The notes beneath the pieces are model-generated. The model was not told the origin of the DNA. It saw only the letters and a program-made list of their open reading frames with translations, and ran no database searches. From JALZKA01 sp963754045 (GTDB taxonomy: Bacteria > Actinomycetota > Thermoleophilia > Solirubrobacterales > 70-9), in assembly GCA_963754045.1 (NCBI GenBank), contig CAVWEN010000003.1:496001-560000 (forward strand): a stretch of DNA of 64,000 bases. The letters run 5' to 3'. The stretch's first letter is position 1. Each line of letters starts with the position of its first letter. Of the stretch, positions 56,593 to 64,000 are shown piece by piece. The translations under genes and the position numbers were made by a program.

Positions 56593-57260
56593 CGGGTGTG
56601 TCAAGGACGACCCAGACCCTGCCCGGCGGGCCGTTGCGGATCGCGCTACCACGCGGCGCCCTGTTCGAGCCCACGCTGGACCGGCTCGACGCCACCGGCA
56701 TCGACACCGCCGAGCTGCGCGGCGACAGCCGCTCCCTGGTTTTCCAAACAGGCGGGTTTGTGCTGGTCACCATGCGTCCCTCCGACGTGCCCACGTATGT
56801 CGAGGCGGGCGCAGCCGATCTCGGGGTCACCGGCAAGGACGTGCTCAGCGAACAGCGCGACCGCGCCTTCTACGAGGTCCTCGACCTCGATTACGGGGGC
56901 TGCAAGATGGTCCTGGCCGCGGTCACGGGCGATGATCGTCTCGCCGAGTCCGAGCGGCGACTGGGGGCCATGCGGATCGCGACCAAATACCCGCGGATCA
57001 CCGAGGACTGGCTGGAGCGCACCGGACGACGCGCCGAGGTGATCGAGGTCAAGGGATCGGTCGAGCTGGCTCCCCTGGCCGGACTGGCCGACGGGATCGT
57101 GGACCTCGTCGACACCGGGCGCACCCTGCGCGAAAATGGGCTCGAGATCCGTGAGGACATCGCCGAGAGCACCGCGCGGCTGATCGCGAACCGGGTGGCG
57201 CACAAGCTTCGAGCTACCGAGATTGACGAGATGGTCGAACGCCTGCGCGAGACCGGCTAG
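56589..57260 (+). CDS. hisG: ATP phosphoribosyltransferase catalytic subunit, short form
   Basis: First step of histidine synthesis: ATP plus PRPP to phosphoribosyl-ATP. 223 aa without the C-terminal allosteric ACT-like domain, the HisG-S form that needs HisZ. Motifs RIALPRGALFEPTLDRLDATG, VLVTMRPSDVPTYVEAGAADLGVTGKD, RIATKYPRITEDWLE, KGSVELAPLAGLADGIVDLVDTGRTL. GTG at 56589 overlaps the hisZ stop. The next possible GTG is 56598. Its TAG stop overlaps the hisD GTG by one base. Confidence 0.94.
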   Translation: MTGVSRTTQTLPGGPLRIALPRGALFEPTLDRLDATGIDTAELRGDSRSLVFQTGGFVLVTMRPSDVPTYVEAGAADLGVTGKDVLSEQRDRAFYEVLDLDYGGCKMVLAAVTGDDRLAESERRLGAMRIATKYPRITEDWLERTGRRAEVIEVKGSVELAPLAGLADGIVDLVDTGRTLRENGLEIREDIAESTARLIANRVAHKLRATEIDEMVERLRETG

Positions 57261-58567
57261 TGGAATGCCGACGCACCAACTGGGACGGCGCCGATGCGCG
57301 TGGCTTCGCCTCGACCCTCCGTGCGCCTGCGGCGCCGAAGCCTCGCCTTACCGGCGAGGTCGCCGCGATCATCGCTGATGTGCGCGAGCGCGGTGACACG
57401 GCGCTCGCCGAGTTGACCGAGCGGTTTGACGATCCCGACATGGACGTGTGGGCCACCAGGGTCCCGGTGGATCGGATCGCCGACGCCGCGGCCTCACTCG
57501 ACGCCGACCTGGTTGCCGCGCTGGACTTGTCGGCACGCAACGTGGAGGCCGTTGCCGCTGCGGACCTCCCGGATCCGGTCCAGCTTGCCCTGCACGAGGG
57601 TCAGAGCGTCGCGCTCGCCGACACACCGGTCGCCGCGGCGGGCGTCTACGTTCCCGGTGGCCGGGCCGCCTATCCGTCCTCGGCGCTGATGGGCTGCGCA
57701 CCGGCGCGGGCCGCCGGTGTGGAGCGGATTGTGATGGTCTCGCCACCTGGTCGCGACGGCACTGTGAACCCGGTGGTCCTCGCCGTCGCCGAGCGCTTCG
57801 GGGTCGAGGAGGTCTACGCGGTCGGCGGCGTTCAGGCCGTCGCAGCATTGGCCATAGGAACCGACTCAATCAACCCCGTGGACGTGATCGTGGGCCCCGG
57901 CAACGCCTGGGTCACCGAGGCCAAGCGCCAGCTCTACGGAGAGGTCGGCATCGACGGCCTGGCGGGTCCGAGCGAGATTGTCGTGCTCAGCGACGGCTCC
58001 GGCGAGGCCCGCGCCATCGCCCTGGACCTGCTGGCTCAGGCGGAACACGGCCCCGACAGTCTCCTCGCGGTGATTGCGACGGCTCCCGCCCTACTGGACG
58101 AGCTGGAAGGCCTGCTCAGCGAGCTGGCCGCGGAACGACCTTCGGTCGTGGGGCTCCGAGTGGATCTGGTCGAGGCGGGCGGGCTCGATGTGGCGCTGGA
58201 GCTCGCCGACGCGGTCGCGCCGGAGCACCTGGAGCTGAGGATCGCCGAGGCGGCGGCCGTTGCGCCCGACCGGGTTGCGGGCTGCGTGTTCGTCGGCGAG
58301 GGCGCGGCGACCGCGTTCGGCGACTACACCGCCGGGAGCAACCACATTCTGCCGACCGGTGGGGCCGCCCGCTTTGGCGCGCCACTCAGCCCGCGAGCAT
58401 TCATGCGGCGCACCGCCGTGGTCGACGTTCCGGCGGCGGCGGCGGCCGCGCTCGCCGAGGCAACAAACACGATCGCCCGAGCCGAGGGCCTGCCGGTCCA
58501 CGGCGAGTCCGCGCGGGCGCGAGCTGCCAGCGACAGGAAAACCGATGATTTGCAGGTAGGTTCCTAG
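57260..58567 (+). CDS. hisD: Histidinol dehydrogenase
   Basis: Zinc enzyme catalysing the last two steps of histidine synthesis. VYVPGGRAAYPSSALMGCAPA, YAVGGVQAVAALAIGTDSI, VDVIVGPGNAWVTEAKRQLYG, GPSEIVVL, LLAQAEHGPDSLL and YTAGSNHILPTGGAARFG cover substrate, NAD and zinc sites. 435 aa, normal. Starts with GTG sharing a base with hisG stop. The usual next gene hisC is missing: hisB follows after 2 nt. Confidence 0.95.
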   Translation: MECRRTNWDGADARGFASTLRAPAAPKPRLTGEVAAIIADVRERGDTALAELTERFDDPDMDVWATRVPVDRIADAAASLDADLVAALDLSARNVEAVAAADLPDPVQLALHEGQSVALADTPVAAAGVYVPGGRAAYPSSALMGCAPARAAGVERIVMVSPPGRDGTVNPVVLAVAERFGVEEVYAVGGVQAVAALAIGTDSINPVDVIVGPGNAWVTEAKRQLYGEVGIDGLAGPSEIVVLSDGSGEARAIALDLLAQAEHGPDSLLAVIATAPALLDELEGLLSELAAERPSVVGLRVDLVEAGGLDVALELADAVAPEHLELRIAEAAAVAPDRVAGCVFVGEGAATAFGDYTAGSNHILPTGGAARFGAPLSPRAFMRRTAVVDVPAAAAAALAEATNTIARAEGLPVHGESARARAASDRKTDDLQVGS

Positions 58568-58569
58568 CC

Positions 58570-59157
58570 ATGGCACGACAGGCCACGATCGAGCGCAAGA
58601 CCGGCGAGACGGACGTGAAGCTCACGCTTGACCTCGACGGCGGCGCTGTGGAGGCTTCGACCGGCGTCGGGTTCCTCGACCACATGCTCGATCTGCTTGG
58701 CCGACACGGTCGGCTGGGGCTAAGCGTGAGTGCCGAGGGCGACCTCGAGACCGGCGCGCATCACACGGTCGAGGACGTCGGAATCGTCCTCGGGCAGGCG
58801 CTCGACGAGGCGCTGGGCGATCGCGCGGGAATTCGGCGCTACGGCGAGGCGACCGTACCGATGGACGAGACGCTGGGGCGTTGCGCCATCGACATCTCGG
58901 GCCGGCCCTACTGCCGGTTCGACGCCGAGCTGCCCGCGGTCTCGATCGCCGGCTTCGATTCGGAACTGGCGGAGGAGTTCTTCCGAGCAGTGGCCAACAG
59001 CTCGCGGATGACCCTGCACGTCTGGGCCGAGTACGGAACCAACGCCCACCACATCATCGAGGCGTGCTTCAAGGCGTTCGCGCGAGCGCTTCGGATCGCG
59101 GTGTCGATCGACCCCGATGAGAAGGGCGTCCCGAGCACCAAGGGCACGCTGACTTGA
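58570..59157 (+). CDS. hisB: Imidazoleglycerol-phosphate dehydratase
   Basis: Monofunctional IGPD, 195 aa, sixth step of histidine synthesis; no fused histidinol phosphatase. Hallmarks: GVGFLDHMLDLLGRHGRLGL, GDLETGAHHTVEDVGIVLGQAL, with the Mn-binding His residues, and ANSSRMTLHVWAEYGTNAHHIIEACFKAFARAL. TAGGTT lies 7 nt before the ATG, inside the hisD 3' end, so an internal promoter is likely. Overlaps hisH by TTGA. Confidence 0.96.
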   Translation: MARQATIERKTGETDVKLTLDLDGGAVEASTGVGFLDHMLDLLGRHGRLGLSVSAEGDLETGAHHTVEDVGIVLGQALDEALGDRAGIRRYGEATVPMDETLGRCAIDISGRPYCRFDAELPAVSIAGFDSELAEEFFRAVANSSRMTLHVWAEYGTNAHHIIEACFKAFARALRIAVSIDPDEKGVPSTKGTLT

Positions 59158-59789
59158 GCGCGCGCATCTGCATCCTGGACTACGGGATGGGAAACCTGCG
59201 CTCGGTCGAGAAGGCGCTCGAACGAGTGGGCTCGGAAGCGCTGATTTCGAGCGATCCCGCGGAGGCCATGGACGTGGACGGCCTGATCCTGCCGGGCGTG
59301 GGCGCGTTCCCGCGGGCCATGGAACGCATCCGCGAGCTGGAGCTCGACGAGCTGATTGCCGGGCGTGTCGCGGCGGGGACGCCGGTGCTCGGCATCTGCC
59401 TGGGAATGCAGCTGATCTTCGAGCGCAGCGAGGAGCTGGGCGGCGCCGAGGGGCTCGGACTGATCCCCGGAAAGGTACGCGTGCTCGACGCTCCCGGTCT
59501 GAAGATCCCGCACATCGGGTGGTCGGCGACGAGCTGGCGCAAGGGGTCGCGGCTAACGACCGGTATGGCCGAGGGTGAGCCCTTTTACTTCGTCCACTCA
59601 TTCACGCCCGCCCCCGCCGACCCCGACGACGTGCTGGGTGCCGCGACCTACGGCGGAGAGTTCGTCGCGGCGGTTGAGCGCGGTCTCGTCTTCGGCGCCC
59701 AGTTCCACCCCGAGAAGTCGAGCTCGGCCGGCCTGCGGATGCTGCAGAACTTCGTGGGCATATGCACGACGTCCACTGCGCCCGCTTGA
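59154..59789 (+). CDS. hisH: Imidazole glycerol phosphate synthase, glutamine amidotransferase subunit
   Basis: Supplies ammonia from glutamine to HisF. Class I amidotransferase: LDYGMGNLRSVEKALERVG, LILPGVGAFPRAMERI, nucleophile Cys in GICLGMQLIFERSEE, and His-Glu in GAQFHPEKSSSAGLRML. 211 aa. TTG start, TTGA overlap with hisB. Its 3' end overlaps hisA. Confidence 0.95.
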   Translation: MSARICILDYGMGNLRSVEKALERVGSEALISSDPAEAMDVDGLILPGVGAFPRAMERIRELELDELIAGRVAAGTPVLGICLGMQLIFERSEELGGAEGLGLIPGKVRVLDAPGLKIPHIGWSATSWRKGSRLTTGMAEGEPFYFVHSFTPAPADPDDVLGAATYGGEFVAAVERGLVFGAQFHPEKSSSAGLRMLQNFVGICTTSTAPA

Positions 59790-60514
59790 TCCTCTATCCC
59801 GCCATCGACATCCGCGACGGGCGCGCCGTGCGACTGCTCCAGGGTGACTACGAGCGCGAGACCGCCTACGACGCCGACCCGCTCGAGGCAGCGCGCCGGT
59901 GGGTCGAGGGCGGGGCCGAATGGCTGCACGTCGTCGACCTCGACGGTGCGCGCGAGGGTATTTCGGCCAACCTCGGGCAGGTGCGCCGGATCTGCAAGGC
60001 GGTCGACGTCCCGGTGCAACTAGGCGGTGGCCTGCGCGACCAGGGCGGGGTCGAGGCAGCGCTGGACGCCGGCGCATCTCGGGTCGTGATCGGCACCGCC
60101 GCCGTCCGCGACCCCGAGTTCCTCACCCGCATGCTCGACGCGCACAACGAACGTGTTGCGGTCGGGGTGGACGCCCGCGCCGGCATGGCCGCCACCGATG
60201 GCTGGACCGAAACCTCCAACGAGCCCGCGCTCGCGCTCATCGCATCCCTGGCACAGCGGGGAGTGCAGCGGGTCGTCTACACCCCGATCGAGGTGGACGG
60301 AACCATGGAGGGCCCGCCGATCGAGCACCTGCGGGAGGTGGGCCTGGACGCTGACCTCGAGCTGATCTACTCGGGGGGCGTCGGCACCGCTGAACACCTC
60401 GAGCTTCTGGCTCGCGATGCACCGGCATCCGTGAGCGGGGTGATCGTGGGCCGAGCGCTCTACGAGGGTCGATTCACGGTGGCCGAGGCGATCACCGCCC
60501 TCCGCTCCGGGTGA
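59786..60514 (+). CDS. hisA: Phosphoribosylformimino-5-aminoimidazole carboxamide ribotide isomerase
   Basis: TIM-barrel isomerase of histidine synthesis. Family start ILYPAIDIRDGRAVRLLQGD; VDLDGAREG, PVQLGGGLRDQGGVEAALDAG, VVIGTAAVRDPEFL, VGVDARAGMAATDGWTE, VYTPIEVDGTMEGP and IYSGGVGTAEHLE follow. I place the start at TTG 59786 (TTGA overlap with hisH stop, conserved N-terminus MILYPAIDI), 242 aa; ATG 59762 is an alternative adding MHDVHCAR. The Trp/Asp features of the actinobacterial bifunctional PriA cannot be excluded, but no trpF is visible here. The stop lies inside a repeat. Confidence 0.92.
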   Translation: MILYPAIDIRDGRAVRLLQGDYERETAYDADPLEAARRWVEGGAEWLHVVDLDGAREGISANLGQVRRICKAVDVPVQLGGGLRDQGGVEAALDAGASRVVIGTAAVRDPEFLTRMLDAHNERVAVGVDARAGMAATDGWTETSNEPALALIASLAQRGVQRVVYTPIEVDGTMEGPPIEHLREVGLDADLELIYSGGVGTAEHLELLARDAPASVSGVIVGRALYEGRFTVAEAITALRSG

Positions 60515-60582
60515 CACGCCTGACCTACCTAGATCCCGGGTGACACGCCTGACCTACCCGGGGGGCGGGTCATCCGTGTCAC
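60507..60582 (+). repeat. Direct plus inverted repeat in the hisA-hisF gap
   Basis: A 23-bp unit (starting CCGGGTGACACGCCTGACC) occurs twice, at 60507-60529 and 60536-60558, 29 bp apart. The second copy continues into an imperfect palindrome of 43 bp (60540-60582) with outer arms GTGACACG / CGTGTCAC and centre CCCGGGG. Architecture (outer 8-bp arms, GC-rich core, about 45 bp) recalls the 46-bp palindromes at 28005/28908, with different sequence. The hisA stop codon falls inside the first unit. Confidence 0.75.
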
Positions 60583-60608
60583 TTGCGTGGCGCTAGCCTG
60601 AGAGCACG

Positions 60609-60854
60609 ATGCCAGGTCCCACCGCAGCGGTCGCCGCAGCCAAGAAGATCCCGTGGACGAAGGTGATGATCGCCGGCCAGTTCGCCTACCGCAAGGGCTC
60701 GGCCGGAGCCAAGGCGCTCAGTCCGACCGAGCGCAACCGCCTGCTCGAGCTGGTCAAGAAGTCACAGGGCAGGCCGGGCAACCTGACCGAGCGGGAGCGC
60801 CAACGCGTGCGCCAACTGGCCGGCAAGGTCCTGAGCGCCGCCCGCACGGCGTAG
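60609..60854 (+). CDS. Small basic hypothetical protein in the his cluster
   Basis: 81 aa, rich in Lys/Arg/Ala: MPGPTAAVAAAKKIPWTKVM, LSPTERNRLLELVKKSQGRP, TERERQRVRQLAGKVLSAAR. Mostly helical; no transmembrane segment or signal. I do not recognise the family. TAGCCT ends 9 nt before the ATG, the same promoter spacing as other genes here, and codon usage is GC-rich, so it is likely real. It separates hisA and hisF, and hisF follows after 15 nt, so both may be co-transcribed. It might bind nucleic acid because of the charge pattern; that is speculation. Confidence 0.65.
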   Translation: MPGPTAAVAAAKKIPWTKVMIAGQFAYRKGSAGAKALSPTERNRLLELVKKSQGRPGNLTERERQRVRQLAGKVLSAARTA

Positions 60855-60869
60855 CGGAGCTGTCGGCTC

Positions 60870-61625
60870 GTGCTCAGGCGCGTGATTCCGTGCCTTGACG
60901 TCGACGCCGGCCGCGTGGTCAAGGGCACCAACTTCGTGGATATCCGCGACGCGGGCGATCCCGTCGAGTTGGCGGAGCGCTATGACGCCGAGGGCGCCGA
61001 CGAGCTTGTCTTCCTGGACATAACTGCCTCACACGAGAAGCGCGACACGATCACGCGCCTGGCGCGACGCACCGCCGACAATGTCTTCATCCCGTTCACA
61101 ATTGGCGGCGGCATCCGCTCGGTCGAGGACGCCCAGGCCGTGCTCGACGCGGGCGCCGACAAGGTCTCCGTGAACTCGTCGGCTCTCGCGCGCCCGAAAT
61201 TGCTGGGCGAGCTGGCCGAGGTCTTCGGCGCCCAATGCGTCGTGATCGCGATCGACGCGAAGCGCAACGGCGCGACCTACGACGTCTTCGTGAACGGCGG
61301 GCGAACCCTCGTCGAGGGGCGTGACGCGGTCGCTTGGGCGCGCGAGGCGGCCGAGCGCGGAGCGGGAGAGGTCCTGCTCACGAGCATGGACCGGGACGGG
61401 ACCAACGACGGTTACGAGCTAGAACTGACGAAGGCCGTCGCCGATGCGGTGGACGTGCCCGTGATCGCCTCGGGAGGGGCCGGCAGGTTGGAGCACCTAT
61501 CCGAAGCGATCAACCAAGGCCACGCCGACGCCGTCCTCTGCGCCTCGATCTTCCACTACGGCGACTACACGGTGCGCGAGGCCAAGGAACACATGCGCGA
61601 CGCGGGTATCCCGGTCCGCCTCTAG
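60870..61625 (+). CDS. hisF: Imidazole glycerol phosphate synthase cyclase subunit
   Basis: TIM-barrel cyclase making IGP and AICAR with ammonia from HisH. RVIPCLDVDAGRVVKGTNF, ELVFLDITASHEKRD, PFTIGGGIRSVEDAQAVLDAG, ADKVSVNSSAL, VVIAIDAKRNGA, LTSMDRDGTNDGYELELTKAV and VIASGGAGRLEHLSEAINQG are complete; the catalytic Asp11 and Asp130 equivalents are present (CLDVD, SMDRDGT). 251 aa. GTG start at 60870. Last his gene in the cluster. Confidence 0.96.
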   Translation: MLRRVIPCLDVDAGRVVKGTNFVDIRDAGDPVELAERYDAEGADELVFLDITASHEKRDTITRLARRTADNVFIPFTIGGGIRSVEDAQAVLDAGADKVSVNSSALARPKLLGELAEVFGAQCVVIAIDAKRNGATYDVFVNGGRTLVEGRDAVAWAREAAERGAGEVLLTSMDRDGTNDGYELELTKAVADAVDVPVIASGGAGRLEHLSEAINQGHADAVLCASIFHYGDYTVREAKEHMRDAGIPVRL

Positions 61626-61673
61626 GCGATCCGTTCCTCGGCTCCGGCTCGCGTCCGCACGGGCTGGGGCGCG

Positions 61674-63023
61674 CTATTTACCTGACCCGGCGGCACGTGA
61701 GCGCCGTTTCCTCGGCTTGCTCGCCTTTCGCGCCTTCTTCGGCTTCTTGTGCTGGAAGGAGCGCAGGGTCGAGTAGCCGGTCAGATAGAGCCGCTCGCCG
61801 TCGGTGATTGCCGGGTTGTACTCGCCCAGCTCGTGTTCGAACATCCGCTTACCGTCGGTGAGCCGATAGCCGATCGTCCCGATTGCGTCGCCGATCACCG
61901 AAACGTAGGCGATGTCGCCGATCACGCTGGCCGCACCCGTCACGTCGCCGCCGGTGTCCTGCTGCCAGCGAACCGCGCCGGTGCGCGCGTCCAGGGCGTA
62001 GAAGTTGTCGTCGGCCGATCCGATGTAGACCGTGGGAGGTGTGCCGGGTGCGTCGGCGAGCGCAGGGCCTGAGTAGACCTCGGCGCCGGTGGACTTCGAC
62101 CAGGCGATCTCGCCCGTGTCCTGATCGAGACTGTAAACCCGGGAGTCGATTGATCCGAAGTAGACGCGCCCGAAGCCCACCGCAGGCGTCGAGTAGATCC
62201 CGCCGCCGCGGCCGAAACTGCTGCCGCTGGTGTTCACCGACCAGACCTGCTTGCCGCTCTTGGCGTCGAGCGCGAACACCTGCCCGGAGTAGTTGCCGCC
62301 GTAGACCTTCCCCTTGCTCTGTGCGAGTGCACCCTTGATGGCGCCGCCGGTGTCGTAGGTCCACTCAATCGAGCCATCCTTCTGGTCGAGCGCGAACACG
62401 GTGCCGCACTCGCAGCCAAAGATCACGAGCTTCCCCTGGTAGGCGAGAGGGGAGGACTCAGAGCGGCCGGGCAACGGCCGCTTCCAGAGGACCTTCCCGT
62501 TCTTGGCGTCGAGGCCGACGGCCTGTCCGGGTTCGAGGCTCGTCAGAAAGAGCCTGCCGCTCTCGTAGGCGGGGGCGGAGGCGGCGAGCTTGCCGACCTT
62601 TCGCTTCCAGAGCCTCTTTCGATTCTTGACCTGACGCGCCTGGACCTTGGTCTCGATGTCCTGGAAGTAGATGACGTCGTCGACGACTATCGGCGAAAAC
62701 TCGAGGAGCTTCCCGTTCTCGTAACTCCAGTCGGAACCGCCAAATGGCGGCTTGACGACGTTCGTCGGGAAGTATCGGGTGCGAGCGTCGTCGAAGCCGT
62801 AGGTCGGCCAGTTGACTGTCCTGTCCTTCGGCTTCGGCGGTTTCGCCTTCGGCTCTTCCTCGGCCACGAAATCGACCTCGGGATTCGAGACGTCTGCGGG
62901 GCGCTTCAACAACTCGTAGGAGAGCACGCCGATGCCGCCGGCCGTCACGGCCAGCACTCCGGCCAAAGCGAAGCGCCGGTTAGTGCTCCAAGAGCGCCAG
63001 ATGTTGAGGAGTCGACTCGTCAT
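61674..63023 (-). CDS. Membrane-anchored PQQ-type beta-propeller protein with basic C-terminal tail
   Basis: 449 aa. One N-terminal transmembrane anchor (RRFALAGVLAVTAGGIGVLSY, residues about 17-37), then seven or so WD/PQQ-like repeats of the form VFALDQKDGSIEWTYDT, GQVFALDAKSGKQVWSV, YSLDQDTGEIAWSKSTG, FYALDARTGAVRWQQDTGG. No PQQ-dehydrogenase catalytic residues; such proteins act as scaffolds (BamB-like). The C-terminus is KKPKKARKASKPRKRRSR, strongly basic, resembling the tail of the hydrolase at 52586. Divergent from the CCA enzyme gene. Confidence 0.82.
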   Translation of the reverse strand: MTSRLLNIWRSWSTNRRFALAGVLAVTAGGIGVLSYELLKRPADVSNPEVDFVAEEEPKAKPPKPKDRTVNWPTYGFDDARTRYFPTNVVKPPFGGSDWSYENGKLLEFSPIVVDDVIYFQDIETKVQARQVKNRKRLWKRKVGKLAASAPAYESGRLFLTSLEPGQAVGLDAKNGKVLWKRPLPGRSESSPLAYQGKLVIFGCECGTVFALDQKDGSIEWTYDTGGAIKGALAQSKGKVYGGNYSGQVFALDAKSGKQVWSVNTSGSSFGRGGGIYSTPAVGFGRVYFGSIDSRVYSLDQDTGEIAWSKSTGAEVYSGPALADAPGTPPTVYIGSADDNFYALDARTGAVRWQQDTGGDVTGAASVIGDIAYVSVIGDAIGTIGYRLTDGKRMFEHELGEYNPAITDGERLYLTGYSTLRSFQHKKPKKARKASKPRKRRSRAAGSGK

Positions 63024-63050
63024 CGTGGATCAGTCATCGTAGGCAACGCG

Positions 63051-64000
63051 ATGAACGGCCCGGCAAAGCCAACCGATGCGACTAGTGCGATGGCGGCACT
63101 TGAATCCGCGCCCGCGATCGGACGGATCAGGCGGGCGGTGCGTACGGGAAGTGCCTACGTGGTGGGTGGCACGGTTCGCGACGCGTTGCTGGGAATCGAC
63201 CGAACAGACCTTGACGTGGCCATCGAAGGCGACGCGATCGAACTCGCACGATCCGTCGGTGATCCCGCACGGGTCCATGATTCGTTCGGCACGGCGACCG
63301 TTGAGCTAGACGGCCTCGAAGTGGATCTCGCCGCCACACGCTCTGAGACCTACGCGCAGCCGGGAGCCCTGCCGAATGTCGAGTGGCCCGTCCCGCTTGC
63401 ACAGGACCTGAGCCGCCGCGACTTCTCGGTTAACGCGATGGCGCTGCCGCTCCAGGGTCGCGCGGAGTTGATCGATCCTCACTCGGGCCACGCCGATCTG
63501 GAATCAGGAGTCCTTCGAGTTCTTCATCCAGCCTCGATCGCCGACGACCCCACGCGTGCCCTGCGCGCAGCCCGCTACGCGGCCCGGCTTGGTTTCGAGC
63601 TGGAATCGCAGACGGCGGAGCTGATCGGCGGAGCGGACCTGGAAACGGTTTCCCCTGAGCGCGTCGCCGCCGAGATGCGCCGCGCCGCGAGAGAGCCCGA
63701 TCCGTGCAAGGTGTTCGGCCTGCTCGCGAGCTGGGGGCTGGCCGGAGTGGACAATGGCGCCCCGGCGCGGATCAAGGCATTGCTCGCCACGCTCCGGATC
63801 CCCGGCTGGGACGAGCTGGTCGACCGCGAGGAGACGATCGTGAACTTCGCCCGCCTCAGCCCAGAGCTCGAGACCGCAGCGCTGCGGCTGGCGGCAGCTC
63901 ACCCTGAGCGACCTTCGGACGCAGCCGACCTTGCCTCCGGACGGGAGCCGCTCGAGCTCATCGCGGGGCGAACCGCGGGGGGCGCGTGGCTCGACGAATG
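63051..64000 (+). CDS. CCA-adding tRNA nucleotidyltransferase (class II), N-terminal part, cut by window edge
   Basis: Adds or repairs the 3' CCA of tRNAs. The frame from ATG 63051 runs open to the end of the window (316 codons visible, no stop). Catalytic DxD and G-box are visible: VVGGTVRDALLGIDRTDLDVAIEG, followed by RRDFSVNAMALPLQ, and the nucleobase-specific region DDPTRALRAARYAARLGFEL of class II enzymes. An ATG at 63090 is an alternative start. It could also be a poly(A) polymerase-like member; CCA function is the usual one in actinobacteria. Confidence 0.88.
   Translation, partial: MNGPAKPTDATSAMAALESAPAIGRIRRAVRTGSAYVVGGTVRDALLGIDRTDLDVAIEGDAIELARSVGDPARVHDSFGTATVELDGLEVDLAATRSETYAQPGALPNVEWPVPLAQDLSRRDFSVNAMALPLQGRAELIDPHSGHADLESGVLRVLHPASIADDPTRALRAARYAARLGFELESQTAELIGGADLETVSPERVAAEMRRAAREPDPCKVFGLLASWGLAGVDNGAPARIKALLATLRIPGWDELVDREETIVNFARLSPELETAALRLAAAHPERPSDAADLASGREPLELIAGRTAGGAWLDE

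Overview
The window is a gene-dense, high-GC bacterial chromosome segment carrying almost only housekeeping metabolism. High GC, many GTG/TTG starts, 1-4 nt stop/start overlaps, GAAC-N4-GTTC SOS control of imuB/dnaE2, menaquinone genes and DUF4389/DUF6504 genes all point to an actinobacterium. The short-form HisG/HisZ pair and overall gene mix suggest a deep branch such as Thermoleophilia/Solirubrobacterales, but that placement is inference. I see no prophage, integrase, insertion sequence or CRISPR array.

Layout. 1-1420: end of ilvB, then ilvN. 1432-9746: menaquinone cluster menF, esterase, menD/C/A/B (minus strand), menE, without a recognisable menH. 9760-15508: ilvC, cupin, DUF4389, serC-serA, homocysteine methyltransferase family. 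15541-29778: quinone oxidoreductase, a leucine-rich leader peptide, leuA, SDR, SRPBCC, then a long operon: XRE/cupin regulator, leuC, leuD, Tam-like methyltransferase, leuB, ilvE, cimA, DegT aminotransferase. An AbiEi/DUF559-like gene follows whose start and stop codons lie inside two copies of a 46-bp palindromic repeat. 29903-35534: argH, mpg, class A PBP, tyrS. 35801-40802: one rRNA operon (16S-23S-5S) with no spacer tRNA. 41238-45967: SOS mutagenesis operon imuB-DUF6504-dnaE2. 46012-54219: lipoprotein, Liv-type binding protein, and on the minus strand an operon HD protein, alpha/beta hydrolase, isocitrate/isopropylmalate dehydrogenase-like enzyme, livH, livM and a fused livG-livF. 54247-61625: murA (Asp in place of the catalytic Cys) and hisZ-G-D-B-H-A, small ORF, hisF. 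61674-64000: PQQ-type beta-propeller protein and the start of a CCA-adding enzyme.

How it fits together. Branched-chain amino-acid synthesis is nearly complete here: acetolactate synthase, ketol-acid reductoisomerase, leuABCD, ilvE, and citramalate synthase as a threonine-independent entry to isoleucine; ilvD and ilvA are not in the window. The same strain encodes a HAAT-family importer. Leucine synthesis seems controlled at two points: a leader peptide before leuA and a palindromic operator overlapping the promoter of the XRE/cupin-leuCD operon.

Regulatory texture. At least sixteen start codons are preceded by a TANNNT hexamer ending 6-10 nt upstream, as expected for leaderless or very short-leader transcripts. 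Inside operons, genes overlap by ATGA/GTGA/TTGA, which indicates translational coupling.
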